64,000 nt of DNA from Saccharibacillus endophyticus (GCF_013185185.1 NZ_JAAZWE010000004.1:79758-143757), one strand, 5' to 3'; shown: positions 16,532 to 25,466, numbered from the stretch's first letter. Notes: generated from the sequence alone by a model not told the origin. Numbers and translations: made by a program.

Positions 16532-16956
16532 AATTCCCTCCCGGAACGTATTTCGTTATCGAGAATGTCAAAAAAATCTGCTGCCGACAGACGCCCCTTA
16601 AGGTTATCGCCTTGTCCGCCGCGCTCCGTTGCCTTGACTACCGGCCAACGACGGTGTCGCCGCGAAGCTAAACATCCACCTAATTTCTTAAATACCCGAC
16701 GAAATGCTTACTGAATCACTTCCGGTTTGCCCTTTCTTCTCTCTCTTTGGCCGGATGCGACTCTCCTCCAAACGAAAAACGAAGCTAATGAACAGATTTT
16801 AAGAAGATGCTTACTTACGAGTATAACATTTTTCGACGAAATTGGATATGAAACGCGAGCAACGGTCACATTTCTATTTTCCTTTTTCAAGTTTCAAGTT
16901 CTTTACGAACTTATACATATAGACGCGGAATGTTCGGGAAAGTTGCTGGGGGGAGT

Positions 16957-17076
16957 GGGAGCGAGTCCGTTTCGACCTTCGCTTGGTTCGTTTTCCTCCC
17001 CCTCTGATTGGAATAAAGGATTTAGAGGAAGGGGAGGAAAGCCAAAGGCGCTACGGTTCGAAACGGACTCGCTCCC
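16957..17076 (-). repeat. Family A long-hairpin repeat, copy A1
   Basis: Outer arms GGGAGCGAGTCCGTTTCGA (16957-16975) and its exact complement (17058-17076). Inner arms TTTTCCTCCCCCTCT / AGAGGAAGGGGAGGAAA. Conserved loop box GGAATAAAGGA and side box CAAAGGCG between the arms. The boxes match the other copies although the arms differ in sequence. Confidence 0.85.
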
Positions 17077-17188
17077 CGGGGTGTAGTGGGGAGAGGGGAT
17101 TAAAGAGTAAAACCTTAAGGGATTAACAGCTTGAGAGATTGAGACATTGAAATTTTGGGCGGTTTGTCTTTCGGATCGAGAAACTCCA

Positions 17189-17347
17189 AACGTAACTGGA
17201 AGCAAGAAGACGGAGAGAGAAATTCAGTGAAAGACGCCTTTGAACTCGGAAAACTCCTTATTCAAATCCCATCCATTTTCCGAGTGAGACAGCGAATTGA
17301 ACGAATTTCTCTCGCAGTCTTCTCGCTTCCCCCGCCTACGTAACTTT
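17189..17347 (+). repeat. Family A long-hairpin repeat, copy A2
   Basis: Outer arms GGAAGCAAGAAGACGGAGAG... / ...CTCTCGCAGTCTTCTCGCTTCC, inner arms ACTCGGAAAA / TTTTCCGAGT, boxes CGCCTTTG and TCCTTATTC. Flanked on both sides by ACGTAACT. About 90 per cent identical by eye to copy A5 at 35 kb, 18 kb away. Confidence 0.9.
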
Positions 17348-17380
17348 CGTGGGCGGTCTGAAGACGCTCTATCACGCAAA

Positions 17381-17410
17381 TTGTGAATGTAAAGAAAAAG
17401 TTGATATGAT
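17381..17410 (+). promoter_or_regulatory. Putative sigma-A promoter of the glucosyltransferase gene
   Basis: TTGTGA (17381) and TATGAT (17405-17410) with an 18-nt spacer, 33 bp before the start codon. Confidence 0.4.
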
Positions 17411-17442
17411 AGGATCATCTCGCAATTCCCAGGGAGGAAACT

Positions 17443-18753
17443 ATGCAAGCGCAGGAACCTAACGTGCTGATCCTGTATGCCAGTTACGGCGACGGGCATT
17501 ATCAGGCGACCAAAGCACTCGAGAAAAGTCTCAATGAACGCGGTATTCATCGCGTGAAAATGCTGGATCTGATGGCCGAGGCGCATCCGAAGCTTAACGA
17601 TCTGACCCGATTCGTCTATATGCAAAGTTATCGAACGATTCCGGCCCTCTACGGCCTTGTCTATAATATGACCAAAGACATGAAAGCGGATAAGCCTTTT
17701 GCCCATATTCTTCATGCTTTCGGCACGCGCAGGCTGGAAGAGTATCTGAAGACCGAGCGGCCGGGAGTCGTGATCCATACGTTCCCGCAGATGGTCATGC
17801 CGAAGCTTCGACGCAAGATCGGGATGGATATTCCGATCGTCAATGTCGTGACCGACTTTGATTTGCACGGCCGTTGGCTGCATCCGGACGTGGACAGGTT
17901 CTATGTCGCGACGGAAGAAATGCGCCAGGAAGCGGCCGCGATCGGGATCGATCCGGAACGGATTACCGTCAGCGGGATTCCGATCAAAGAAGGCTTCGGA
18001 TTCGGCGCGGCAAAAAGCGCTTCTGCGTCCGACGCAGAAGTTACGGGTGCAAGAGCCGATTCGGGCGAAAAGGAAAGCGAAGCGTCGACAGCGCTGCCGA
18101 CGCTGTCCGGTTCTGTTCAACCCGCGCCTTTTGCGGAATCGCACGCACACGAATTTGCCGCGGCCCGCGCGCTGCGCAGGAGCGAATCGCCCGTGCCGGG
18201 CATTTCGCTTGATCCCGCGCGCAAAACGGTGCTGCTTATGGCCGGCGCTTACGGCGTGATGCTGGGCTTGCGCCGCGTCTGCGACCTGCTGCTGGAACAA
18301 AACGATATCCAGATCATCGTCGTTTGCGGCCGCAACGAAGAAATGCGCACCGGCCTTGCGCAGCAATACGCAAACAGCGAACGCATTCAGGTGCTCGGCT
18401 TCACCGACCGCGTCGCCTCGCTCATGCGGATGAGCGATTGCATCGTGACCAAGCCCGGCGGCATTACGCTCGCCGAATCGCTCGCCTGCCGGCTCCCGAT
18501 CTTTCTGTTCCGCCCCGTTCCGGGGCAGGAACGCAATAACGCCGTCTATCTGGAAGCGCAAGGCGCTGCCTTCGTCTCCCGTACCGCCGACGAGTTGGCT
18601 GCTCAGATCGCCTCTCTGCTAGGCGACCCGATCAAACTTCAAGCCGCCCGCGACCGCGCCGCCGCCTTGGGCCATCCGCACGCGGCCGACGAAATCGCCG
18701 ACGACCTGATCGCTCGCTACCTGAGCGATCAGCCTGCGGAGGTTACCAGCTAA
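17443..18753 (+). CDS. Processive diacylglycerol glucosyltransferase (UgtP/MGDG-synthase type, GT28)
   Basis: 436 aa. Residues ~8-25 (VLILYASYGDGHYQATKAL) and the MGDG-synthase N-domain (VVIHTFPQMVMPKLR) bind diacylglycerol. The C-terminal GT28 domain shows the UDP-sugar site: GFTDRVASLMRMSDCIVTKPGG, then TLAESLA and PGQERNN. It transfers glucose from UDP-Glc to diacylglycerol at the membrane face, giving the anchor of lipoteichoic acid. An unusual Ala/Ser/Glu-rich stretch (~190-250) between the two domains is longer than in the B. subtilis enzyme. ATG with GGGAGGAAAC. Single-gene unit. Confidence 0.85.
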   Translation: MQAQEPNVLILYASYGDGHYQATKALEKSLNERGIHRVKMLDLMAEAHPKLNDLTRFVYMQSYRTIPALYGLVYNMTKDMKADKPFAHILHAFGTRRLEEYLKTERPGVVIHTFPQMVMPKLRRKIGMDIPIVNVVTDFDLHGRWLHPDVDRFYVATEEMRQEAAAIGIDPERITVSGIPIKEGFGFGAAKSASASDAEVTGARADSGEKESEASTALPTLSGSVQPAPFAESHAHEFAAARALRRSESPVPGISLDPARKTVLLMAGAYGVMLGLRRVCDLLLEQNDIQIIVVCGRNEEMRTGLAQQYANSERIQVLGFTDRVASLMRMSDCIVTKPGGITLAESLACRLPIFLFRPVPGQERNNAVYLEAQGAAFVSRTADELAAQIASLLGDPIKLQAARDRAAALGHPHAADEIADDLIARYLSDQPAEVTS

Positions 18754-19031
18754 TCAGGCCTTATTCGGAATACAGACTCCAAAAAGAACCGAACCTCTAT
18801 ACTTGCTCGGGTTAAGCTTTGCCTTATGTCACGTCAATAGTCGGTCTTTTTCACTCCATTCTCCACTCCAGTTCGGTCGTGCCGACATCTGCCGAACTGG
18901 AACTTTACTTCTCTCTACACTCCTTTCTTCTATTCCATTCTTCCCTTCCCCCAAAAAAGAACCTCTCCCCTTTTTCCGTAAAGGCTCCCGCACTTTTTGC
19001 CGTTTCGCCAAGGAGAGGTGCAGCCCGCGGA

Positions 19032-19098
19032 GGGAGAGTGTCGCGAAGGTCGCCTTTGAGATCGAAGATCGAGACAGCGACCGCAGCGATACTCCCCC
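19032..19098 (+). repeat. Family A repeat, short copy A3
   Basis: Outer arms GGGAGAGTGTCGC / GCGATACTCCCCC, side box CGCCTTTGA and GAGACAGCGA retained; the inner arm is shortened to GATC-GAA-GATC. Confidence 0.65.
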
Positions 19099-19150
19099 GC
19101 AGCATCCCGGGCGCAGCCGCTCCCCCCGAGAAACGAACCGGCAAAAAGTC

Positions 19151-19179
19151 AAAGCCTTCCCGAAAACAACCGGGAAGGC
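19151..19179 (-). terminator. Terminator of the GH13 gene
   Basis: GCCTTCCCG/CGGGAAGGC stem directly behind the minus-strand stop codon; short T-tract. Confidence 0.65.
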
Positions 19180-19185
19180 CCTCTT

Positions 19186-20874
19186 TTAACTCAACTTATA
19201 CACCCGTGCCTCGTAAGGCCGCAGATTCAGGCTGTACAGCTCCTCGCCGTCGATCGGCTCGTAATTGGAAATCAGCAGCTCTTCCTTCATGCCCTGCAAA
19301 TCTTCCGGCCACTCGAACGTCGGCGCGCCGCTGAAGAAGTTCAGAATGACGAGCAGCTTCTCATCCTCCCAATTTCGTACGAACGCGTAAATCTCCTCAT
19401 GCACCGGCAGCAGCAGACGATAATCGCCGTAGACGATAACCTCGTGCTTTTTGCGCAGCTCGATCAGTTTGCGGTAATGGTGGAAGATCGAATCCGGGTC
19501 GCGGCGAGCCGCTTCCACGTTGATTTTGGGGTAATTCGGATTGACGTCCATCCAGGGTTGGCCATCCGTAAAGCCCGCGTGCTCCTCGAAGTTCCACTGC
19601 ATCGGCGTACGGGCGTTGTCGCGGCTTTTTTTCCAGATCCGCTGCATGACTTCTTTCTCGTCCATGCCGCGTTTTATGCACTGATTATAATAGTTCAACG
19701 TTTCCACGTCGCGATATTGGTCGATCGACGGGAACTGTACGTTGGTCATGCCGATCTCTTCGCCTTGATAGATGTACGGCGTTCCCTGAAGGGTATGCAG
19801 GAACGTCGCGAGCATTTTGGCCGAACGCACCCGATAATCGCCGTCGTTGCCGAAACGCGAGACCTGGCGGGGTTGGTCATGGTTGCTCATGTAGTTGGCG
19901 TTCCAGCCTTTTTTGTGCAAAACGGTCTGCCAGCGGCTCATGATCTTTTTCAGGTCGATCAGCGTCCACGGCTTGATGTCCCATTTGCCCGTACCGCCCG
20001 ATTTCGCGTCCAGGAACATGTGCTCGAACTGGAAGATCATGTCCAGCTCATTACGGCCTTCCCCGACGTAATCAAGCGCCTGCTCGGGACCGAGACCGGA
20101 TACTTCGCCCACGTTCATGATGTCGTAAAAGTCCAGCACGTCTTCGTTCAGCGTCCGTAGGAAATAATGCACCTTGTCCAGATTGGAGAAAAAGTGGTAC
20201 GCCTGCACGACCGGAAGGTTTTGCGGGTTGTCCGCGTCCGGAAGGCCTTCGGCTTTGACGATATGCGAGATAGCGTCGAAACGGAAGCCGTCCACGCCTT
20301 TTTCCAGCCACCATTTCACCATGTCGTGCAGCTCGCGGACCACCTCGGGATTTTCCCAATTGAGATCCGGCTGTTCCTTCGCGTAAAGGTGCATGTAATA
20401 TTCCTGCGTCCGTTCGTCGAATTCCCATACGGAGCCGCTGAAATACGATTCCCAGTTGTTCGGGTAACCGCCGTTTTCTTTCGGTTCGCGCCAGATGTAG
20501 TAATCCCGCTTCGGGTTGTCTTTGGAGGCGGAGGACTCGATGAACCATTCGTGCTCGTGCGAGCTGTGGTTCAGCACCAGGTCCATAATGATGCGGATGT
20601 TGCGGGCGTGCGCTTTTTGCAGCAGTTCGTCGAAATCTTCCATCGTGCCGTATTTGCGGTCGATGCCGTAGTAGTCGCTGATATCGTAGCCGTTATCGTA
20701 GTCCGGAGACGCGTAGATCGGACAGATCCAGATCGCGTCGACGCCGAGCTCCTGCAAATAATCCAATTTCTCGATGATGCCGCGCAGATCGCCTTTACCG
20801 TCACCCGTCGTGTCTTTGAAACTGATAGGATAGATTTGGTAAATGACGCTTTCTTTCCACCATTTTTTATTCAT
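19186..20874 (-). CDS. GH13 alpha-glucosidase / oligo-1,6-glucosidase
   Basis: 562 aa, the usual length for the MalL/TreC group. Catalytic set: nucleophile D200 in GVDGFRFDAISH, acid/base E257 in NVGEVSG, transition-state D333 in NHDQPR. The N-terminal barrel begins with WWKESVIYQIYPISF and D-x-x-x-D calcium-type loop DTTGDGKGDL. It hydrolyses alpha-1,6 or alpha-1,4 bonds in short malto-oligosaccharides, or trehalose-6-phosphate; I cannot separate these from sequence alone. No signal peptide: cytoplasmic. Start ATG 20874 behind GGGGTGAA. A family B hairpin lies in its 5' leader. Confidence 0.9.
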   Translation of the reverse strand: MNKKWWKESVIYQIYPISFKDTTGDGKGDLRGIIEKLDYLQELGVDAIWICPIYASPDYDNGYDISDYYGIDRKYGTMEDFDELLQKAHARNIRIIMDLVLNHSSHEHEWFIESSASKDNPKRDYYIWREPKENGGYPNNWESYFSGSVWEFDERTQEYYMHLYAKEQPDLNWENPEVVRELHDMVKWWLEKGVDGFRFDAISHIVKAEGLPDADNPQNLPVVQAYHFFSNLDKVHYFLRTLNEDVLDFYDIMNVGEVSGLGPEQALDYVGEGRNELDMIFQFEHMFLDAKSGGTGKWDIKPWTLIDLKKIMSRWQTVLHKKGWNANYMSNHDQPRQVSRFGNDGDYRVRSAKMLATFLHTLQGTPYIYQGEEIGMTNVQFPSIDQYRDVETLNYYNQCIKRGMDEKEVMQRIWKKSRDNARTPMQWNFEEHAGFTDGQPWMDVNPNYPKINVEAARRDPDSIFHHYRKLIELRKKHEVIVYGDYRLLLPVHEEIYAFVRNWEDEKLLVILNFFSGAPTFEWPEDLQGMKEELLISNYEPIDGEELYSLNLRPYEARVYKLS

Positions 20875-20897
20875 GAATTCACCCCGACGCGAATAGT

Positions 20898-21027
20898 AGT
20901 ACCTTGTCAACACCAAAGATAAGGTTACGTTCCCCCGAGATTTCGTACCTAAGCCGTGCACGAAGTCTCCGACGGAATTGTTATTTCAGGAAAACGTAAT
21001 CCTCTGATTAAGAGTTGAAAGGGTAGT
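20898..21027. repeat. Family B hairpin element, copy B1
   Basis: Starts AGTACCTTGTCAAC and ends AGAGTTGAAAGGGTAGT (imperfect inverted ends). Inner stems AGGTTACGTT/AAACGTAATCCT and CGAGATTTCGT/ACGAAGTCTCCG enclose the loop ACCTAAGCCGTG. Matches copy B2 at 61.6 kb in ends and loop but not in inner-stem sequence. Confidence 0.8.
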
Positions 21028-21201
21028 CGTGCAGCCGAACCGTGCGTTTTTGTTTGTCGTCTATCCTTATTGTAACCATGTTAAGGGCAGGTTCTTTCAA
21101 AAATTCAGGAAGTGAGCAGAAAATGACGGGGTAAATCGCGCAGAAGTGTCAGAACTTTCATAATAATGGACGCGTTCATTTTTGAAAGAGGAGGTGCTTG
21201 G

Positions 21202-22188
21202 ATGGGAATGGCAAAAAAAAGCCGGCGACGAATCGGAGCATTTTCAGGGATATTCATTCTGTTAGCAGTCGCTTGGTTATTGTGGCACAATCATACCTCC
21301 TACACGCCCGACCCCGAACTTTATCGCTTGGGACAGAGCTTGCCGACGGAAGAAGGAAGCTATTTTTTGCAAACGGACGGGGAGCGAACATTTTTTATCG
21401 ATCAGCAGGCGGGGCGGCGCATTTATGCCATGAACGCGCAGGGAAATGAGGTTGAATTGATATCGGATCGGCCGGCTCTACAGATTCTTTTGCATGCAGA
21501 TTGGCTTTATTATACGAATCGCGACAAGGACGGCGGCATTTATCGGATAGACAAAAACGGACATAATCGCGAAAAGCTCGTAGCTTCCTCCTTTTCCAGT
21601 CTGATCGGGATTGCAAACGGACAGCTTTATTATCTGGACAGCGACGAGAATTATGCGCTTAAGCATGTGGATCTCCGGTCGGGAAACATCGGAACCTTAA
21701 CCGCGGATTGGATCGGTCCTGCCGCAATTCATGCCGGGAGATTGTATGTGGTGAACCACTCCGAAGATCGGAACCTATACGTGATGAATCCGGACGGAAG
21801 TCAGGCACGGGAATTGATTGCGCAAAGCGTATACAAATTCTTTTTCACTTCAAAAGGAATCGTGACGCAGACGGAACGAGGCGAGATTGATCTGCATCGG
21901 CGCCAAGCGAACGGGGAATACCATACGGTTCGGCTGCTCGATTACGCGGCAAAAGTCTCGATCGTCAAAGATCGCCTACTATACAGTCTCGATAACGGGA
22001 TCATGTACCAAGCGGCCCTCCCCGATAAAAACCAGAAAGCTCCGCCCTCGACAAACGATGCGCCCGAGCCGCTGCTCCAGCCTGATCCTCCTGTGTTTGG
22101 AGAGTTTTTCGTCGTTGGCGATTGGCTGTATTACTATGATTCGATGAACACATCCGCCAAGCTGCATCGTATCGGTTTGCCGAAATGA
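21202..22188 (+). CDS. Secreted/anchored DUF5050-type beta-propeller protein
   Basis: 328 aa. An N-terminal membrane anchor (RRIGAFSGIFILLAVAWLLW, residues ~8-27) is followed by an extracytoplasmic domain built from repeats of the type WLYYTNRDKDGGIYRIDKNG, LYYLDSDENYALKHVD, LYVVNHSEDRNLYVMNPDG. These are the DUF5050 signature, a beta-propeller related to low-density-lipoprotein-receptor YWTD repeats. Function unknown, possibly binding at the cell surface. Start ATG 21202 follows GAGGAGGTG; ATG 21208 is also possible. Monocistronic. Confidence 0.75.
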   Translation: MGMAKKSRRRIGAFSGIFILLAVAWLLWHNHTSYTPDPELYRLGQSLPTEEGSYFLQTDGERTFFIDQQAGRRIYAMNAQGNEVELISDRPALQILLHADWLYYTNRDKDGGIYRIDKNGHNREKLVASSFSSLIGIANGQLYYLDSDENYALKHVDLRSGNIGTLTADWIGPAAIHAGRLYVVNHSEDRNLYVMNPDGSQARELIAQSVYKFFFTSKGIVTQTERGEIDLHRRQANGEYHTVRLLDYAAKVSIVKDRLLYSLDNGIMYQAALPDKNQKAPPSTNDAPEPLLQPDPPVFGEFFVVGDWLYYYDSMNTSAKLHRIGLPK

Positions 22189-22204
22189 TCCTGTTTTTCA
22201 AGTC

Positions 22205-22248
22205 AAAAAGGACCGGATTCCCTCTTCATAAGAGAAATCCGGTCCTTC
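22205..22248 (-). terminator. Terminator of the xpt-pbuX operon
   Basis: AAGGACCGGATT...AATCCGGTCCTT, a 12-bp perfect stem followed by T5 on the minus strand, 18 nt after the pbuX stop. Confidence 0.9.
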
Positions 22249-22265
22249 CGATTGAACGGCACGAT

Positions 22266-23681
22266 TTAAACCGCGCTGCCTACGCTATTTTTCGAAGCGT
22301 CCGCCGAGGAAGTTTCCTGCGCCGCAGCTTCTTCCGCACCGCCGAATACATCGTCGTCCGGCGTGACTTTGAGATGACCGTTCTTTTCGCCCAATCCGTT
22401 AAAGAGCAGGTTCATGATAATCGCCGTGAAGCTGCCGGCGATGATGCCGTTGTCCACCAGGATGCGAAGCTCTTCCGGCAGCCCCGCGAACAGTCCCGGT
22501 ACGACAGAGACGCCGAGTCCCATGCCGACGGAGCAAGCGATGATGAACAGGTTCTCGTGGCGGGACAGGTCGACCTGATCGCCCAGTACGCGTACGCCGG
22601 ACGACAGGACGAGGCCGAACAATGCGACCATTGCGCCGCCGAGTACCGAAGACGGGATCAGCTGCGCCGTAGCCGCGATCTTCGGGATAAAGCCGACGAT
22701 GACGAGCAAAATACCGGCAACGGCAACGACGTCGCGCGTTTTCACGCGGCTCATTTGCACGAGGCCGACGTTTTGCGAATAGGTCGTGTACGGGAACGAG
22801 TTGAAGATACCGCCCAGCATGATCGCCAGACCTTCCGCACGGTAGCCTCGCGCAAGCTCTTTGGAGCCGATGTCCCGGCCGACGATGCGTCCCAGCACCA
22901 TGAAGACGCCCGTGGACTCGACCACGCTGACGATGGCGACGAGGATCATGGTCAGGATCGCGCTGAGGTTAAAGACCGGAGCCGCGAAATGGAACGGCGT
23001 GATCGCGTGGAACCAGCTGGCGTTCGCAACCGGGGAGAAGTCTACTTTGCCCAGGAATGCCGCGACGACCGTACCGACCACAAGGCCGATCAGGATCGAG
23101 ATCGAACGGATAAATCCCGTCGAGACACGGTTGAGAATCACGATAAAGACCAGGACGCCGAAGCCGAGCGCGATGTTCGACAAGCTGCCGAAATCTTCCG
23201 CGCCTTGACCGCCGCCCAGATTCGTCATGGCCGTCGGGATCAACGTCACGCCGATGATCGTCACGACGGAACCCGTCACGATCGGCGGGAACAGACGAAT
23301 CAACTGGCCGAACAGGCCGGAGAAAATGAAGATGAACAAACCGGAAGCGATAATCGCCCCGTAAATGGCCCCGATGCCCATGCCCGGCGCGTTGCCGATC
23401 ATGATCATCGGCGACACCGCCTGGAACGCGCAGCCGAGCACGACCGGAAGCTTGATGCCGAACAGCCGGTTGCCCCATACCTGCATCAGCGTCGCGACGC
23501 CGCACGCCAGCAGGTCGATCGCGATCAGGTAGGTGAGCTGCTCCTGGGTCATGCCGATCGCGTTGCCGACGATCATCGGCACGACGATGGCGCCCGCGTA
23601 CATCGCGAGAACATGCTGCAAGCCGAGCGAGAAAGTTTTCGCCGGATGGCGGTGTTTTTGGAAAATGCGGTCCGAACTCAT
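22266..23681 (-). CDS. pbuX: Xanthine permease, NCS2 family
   Basis: 471 aa nucleobase:cation symporter-2 with 12-14 hydrophobic segments. Family markers: GLQHVLAMYAGAIVVPMIVG near the start, the substrate helix ESTGVFMVLGRIVG, and FNSFPYTTYSQNVGLVQMS (the NCS2 signature, ~residue 290). Imports xanthine with protons at the cytoplasmic membrane. It follows xpt by ~75 nt in the same message, as in B. subtilis, and is controlled by the guanine riboswitch in the xpt leader. C-terminal ~30 residues are Ala/Ser/Glu-rich. Confidence 0.93.
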   Translation of the reverse strand: MSSDRIFQKHRHPAKTFSLGLQHVLAMYAGAIVVPMIVGNAIGMTQEQLTYLIAIDLLACGVATLMQVWGNRLFGIKLPVVLGCAFQAVSPMIMIGNAPGMGIGAIYGAIIASGLFIFIFSGLFGQLIRLFPPIVTGSVVTIIGVTLIPTAMTNLGGGQGAEDFGSLSNIALGFGVLVFIVILNRVSTGFIRSISILIGLVVGTVVAAFLGKVDFSPVANASWFHAITPFHFAAPVFNLSAILTMILVAIVSVVESTGVFMVLGRIVGRDIGSKELARGYRAEGLAIMLGGIFNSFPYTTYSQNVGLVQMSRVKTRDVVAVAGILLVIVGFIPKIAATAQLIPSSVLGGAMVALFGLVLSSGVRVLGDQVDLSRHENLFIIACSVGMGLGVSVVPGLFAGLPEELRILVDNGIIAGSFTAIIMNLLFNGLGEKNGHLKVTPDDDVFGGAEEAAAQETSSADASKNSVGSAV

Positions 23682-23755
23682 AAAACGTGATTCCCCCTAG
23701 AATGATTGAAGTCGAAGTGCATGATGCCTATAAAGCGAGCTGCGTTTAAAAGGTA

Positions 23756-24346
23756 CTAGTGTACGGTTTCTTCCGTTGCGAACGTCACTTTTCCGTCTGC
23801 GAGCGAAGCGATACGAACCAGCGATTCCACGCGGTAACCGGCTTCTTTAATACGTTGAGCGCCGCTTTGGAACGACTTTTCGATCACGATCCCGATTCCG
23901 GCCACCGTCGCTCCGGCTTGCTCCGCGATGCGGGCAAGGCCCAGCGCCGCTTCGCCGTGGGCGAGGAAGTCGTCGATGATCAGCACCCGATCGTTCGGGA
24001 ACAGGAATTTTTTCGATACGGTCACGTCGTTGCTTTGCTCTTTGGTGAACGAGTAAACCTTTTCCACGTAAATGTCTTCCCGCAGCGTCAGCGACTTCTG
24101 CTTGCGCGCGAAGATCATCGGCACTTCAAGCTCCAATGCGGCCATGATCGCCGGAGCGATGCCGGACGATTCGATCGTCAGCACTTTGGTGATGCCTTCG
24201 GCTTCGAACAAGCGTGCGAACTCTTTGCCCACTTCCTTCATCAGCACAGGGTCCATCTGGTGGTTCAGAAACGAATCCACTTTCAATACCTTTTCGCTCA
24301 ACACGATGCCTTCGCTCAATACTTTGTCCTGCAATAATTTCATCAT
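23756..24346 (-). CDS. xpt: Xanthine phosphoribosyltransferase
   Basis: 196 aa, matching the 194-aa B. subtilis enzyme. Opens with [15 protein letters not shown], carries the PRPP-binding loop [17 protein letters not shown] (residues ~123-139) and the xanthine-specific C-terminal part. Converts xanthine plus PRPP to XMP for purine salvage. Start: the first of two ATGs at 24346, after GGGGGGA. The leader of ~360 nt contains a guanine riboswitch, so expression falls when guanine or hypoxanthine is abundant. Cotranscribed with pbuX. Confidence 0.95.
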   Translation of the reverse strand: MMKLLQDKVLSEGIVLSEKVLKVDSFLNHQMDPVLMKEVGKEFARLFEAEGITKVLTIESSGIAPAIMAALELEVPMIFARKQKSLTLREDIYVEKVYSFTKEQSNDVTVSKKFLFPNDRVLIIDDFLAHGEAALGLARIAEQAGATVAGIGIVIEKSFQSGAQRIKEAGYRVESLVRIASLADGKVTFATEETVH

Positions 24347-24430
24347 TAGTTCCCCCCGGATGTCTGGTATAAGGCGATTGCCCAAAGCGGAAACGCAAAA
24401 AAGCCCGCCTCTCTCCCGGTGCGGAAGAAA

Positions 24431-24501
24431 AACGGACGATGGAAAGAACGACTGCGGATCTCGGGAAAAGGTCCAGCCCGGCAAAGGCGAAAGCGTCCGT
24501 T
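24431..24501 (-). repeat. Family A-like hairpin A4 in the xpt leader, possible riboswitch terminator
   Basis: Outer arms AACGGACG/CGTCCGTT, side box CGCCTTTG, inner arms CGGG/CCCG. On the minus strand the outer arm is followed by TTTTT, so the hairpin may also serve as the terminator of the guanine riboswitch about 125 nt downstream of the aptamer. Membership in family A is less certain than for the other copies. Confidence 0.5.
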
Positions 24502-24627
24502 CGAGCGGCGGGTACATCCTGCGCGAGTTCCGAAGAAGCACTGCGCAAGGCCTGCTGCCGGGGTCGAATCGGTTAAAGCTGTTCGCAAAACGCCGGTAAA
24601 CCGAAGCGACGAACGCTCCGGGCAGTC

Positions 24628-24700
24628 GTTTTCCGTAGTCCGATCGTTCCGGCGACCGGGTAGAGACATGCGGGCCGATTCCCGCACCTATACGAAAAAC
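24628..24700 (-). promoter_or_regulatory. Guanine (purine) riboswitch aptamer
   Basis: Read on the minus strand: P1 GTTTTTCGTA pairs with TACGGAAAAC (10 bp with one G-U). J1/2 is TATAGG, P2 TGCGGG/CCCGCA, J2/3 GTCTCTACC, P3 CCGG.../..CCGG with a GAAC-type loop, J3/1 GGACTACGG. These are the invariant joining segments of purine riboswitches. The base that pairs with the ligand (C in GACTACG) is C, not T, which specifies guanine/hypoxanthine. It sits in the xpt-pbuX leader. Confidence 0.93.
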
Positions 24701-24714
24701 AGAATAATGGTTGA

Positions 24715-24720
24715 AGTATA
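24715..24720 (-). promoter_or_regulatory. -10 box of the xpt-pbuX promoter
   Basis: TATACT on the minus strand, placing the transcription start a few bases before the riboswitch aptamer. No convincing -35 at the ideal distance. Confidence 0.45.
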
Positions 24721-24861
24721 CTCCGAATCGGTAAAAATGAAAAGTGAAAATTACATGAAAGGTGAGTTTTCATTTTGACGATTTGATGTACAATGGAAAA
24801 AACGTATTACATCATTCAAGCGGCTTCAAACGACCCTTTCAAGTAACAAGGAGGAATTTTC

Positions 24862-25347
24862 ATGGGAATCGTCAAGGAATTCAAAGAGTTTGCGATGCGC
24901 GGCAACGTTATCGACCTGGCGGTCGGCGTGATTATCGGGGCGGCGTTCGGCAAGATCGTGACGTCTCTCGTCAATGACATCATCATGCCTCCGCTCGGAA
25001 AAGTGATGGGCGGGATCGATTTCGGCAGTCGGTTTTGGAATCTCGATCCGGACATCACGATGGCGGACGGTTCGCCGATCCGCACGCTGGCTCAAGCCCA
25101 GGAAGCCGGAGCTTCGGTTATCGCGTACGGACAGTTTATCAACAACATCATCGACTTTTTGATCGTGGCTTTCTGTATTTTCATTCTCGTGAAGGGCATT
25201 AATATGCTCAAGCGGAAAGAACATGAGAAGCCGGCGCCGGAAAAAACGACGCGCGAGTGCCCGCGCTGCCTGAGCGAAATTTCCGCCAAGGCCAGCCGCT
25301 GCCCGCAATGCACGTCGGAACTGGAACCGGAAAAGGTCGGGGCTTGA
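24862..25347 (+). CDS. mscL: Large-conductance mechanosensitive channel with C-terminal zinc ribbon
   Basis: 161 aa. Residues 1-115 are a regular MscL subunit: amphipathic start [14 protein letters not shown], pore helix [22 protein letters not shown], periplasmic loop, second helix [19 protein letters not shown] and the cluster MLKRKEHEK. The last ~45 residues add a treble-clef zinc ribbon ([18 protein letters not shown]), found in some Firmicute and cyanobacterial MscLs. The homopentamer opens at high membrane tension to release solutes on osmotic downshock. ATG with AAGGAGGAATTT. Single gene. Confidence 0.93.
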   Translation: MGIVKEFKEFAMRGNVIDLAVGVIIGAAFGKIVTSLVNDIIMPPLGKVMGGIDFGSRFWNLDPDITMADGSPIRTLAQAQEAGASVIAYGQFINNIIDFLIVAFCIFILVKGINMLKRKEHEKPAPEKTTRECPRCLSEISAKASRCPQCTSELEPEKVGA

Positions 25348-25466
25348 CTTGCGCACGAACTGCTTGGCCGGATTAGATTCGCAGGTTTAGCACGGCCCAT
25401 GCACCAATATCCGTTCAACATCGGTTCGTTCCAACTGATCGGGCAAGCGCAATCCGGAGAAAACAA

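Larger units (their letters stand above)
16532..17442. other. 910-bp gene-free interval with two long-hairpin repeats
   Basis: No convincing coding region. It holds two copies of repeat family A (16957-17076 and 17189-17347), an unexplained GC-rich stretch at 16560-16710 in the leader of the 63-aa gene, and a putative promoter for the glycosyltransferase gene at its right end. Confidence 0.7.
18754..19185. other. 430-bp intergenic interval rich in hairpins
   Basis: No gene seen. Contains CCAGTTCGG/CCGAACTGG (18868-18900), ACCTCTCC/GGAGAGGT arms (18961-19019), family A copy A3 (19032-19098) and the terminator of the GH13 gene. Confidence 0.7.

Noticed and set aside
16560..16710. GC-rich structured-looking leader; checked for c-di-AMP, c-di-GMP, SAM and cobalamin riboswitch motifs
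   Set aside because: None of the invariant segments of these classes could be found; left as unexplained.
16708..16890. 60-codon frame on the minus strand (MKKENRNVTV...)
   Set aside because: No proper ribosome site, poor composition, and it lies in the repeat-rich gap.
22185..23690. A 501-codon open frame antisense to pbuX
   Set aside because: Highly charged Asp/Arg/His-rich product typical of the antisense of a GC-rich membrane protein gene; no ribosome site and no family.
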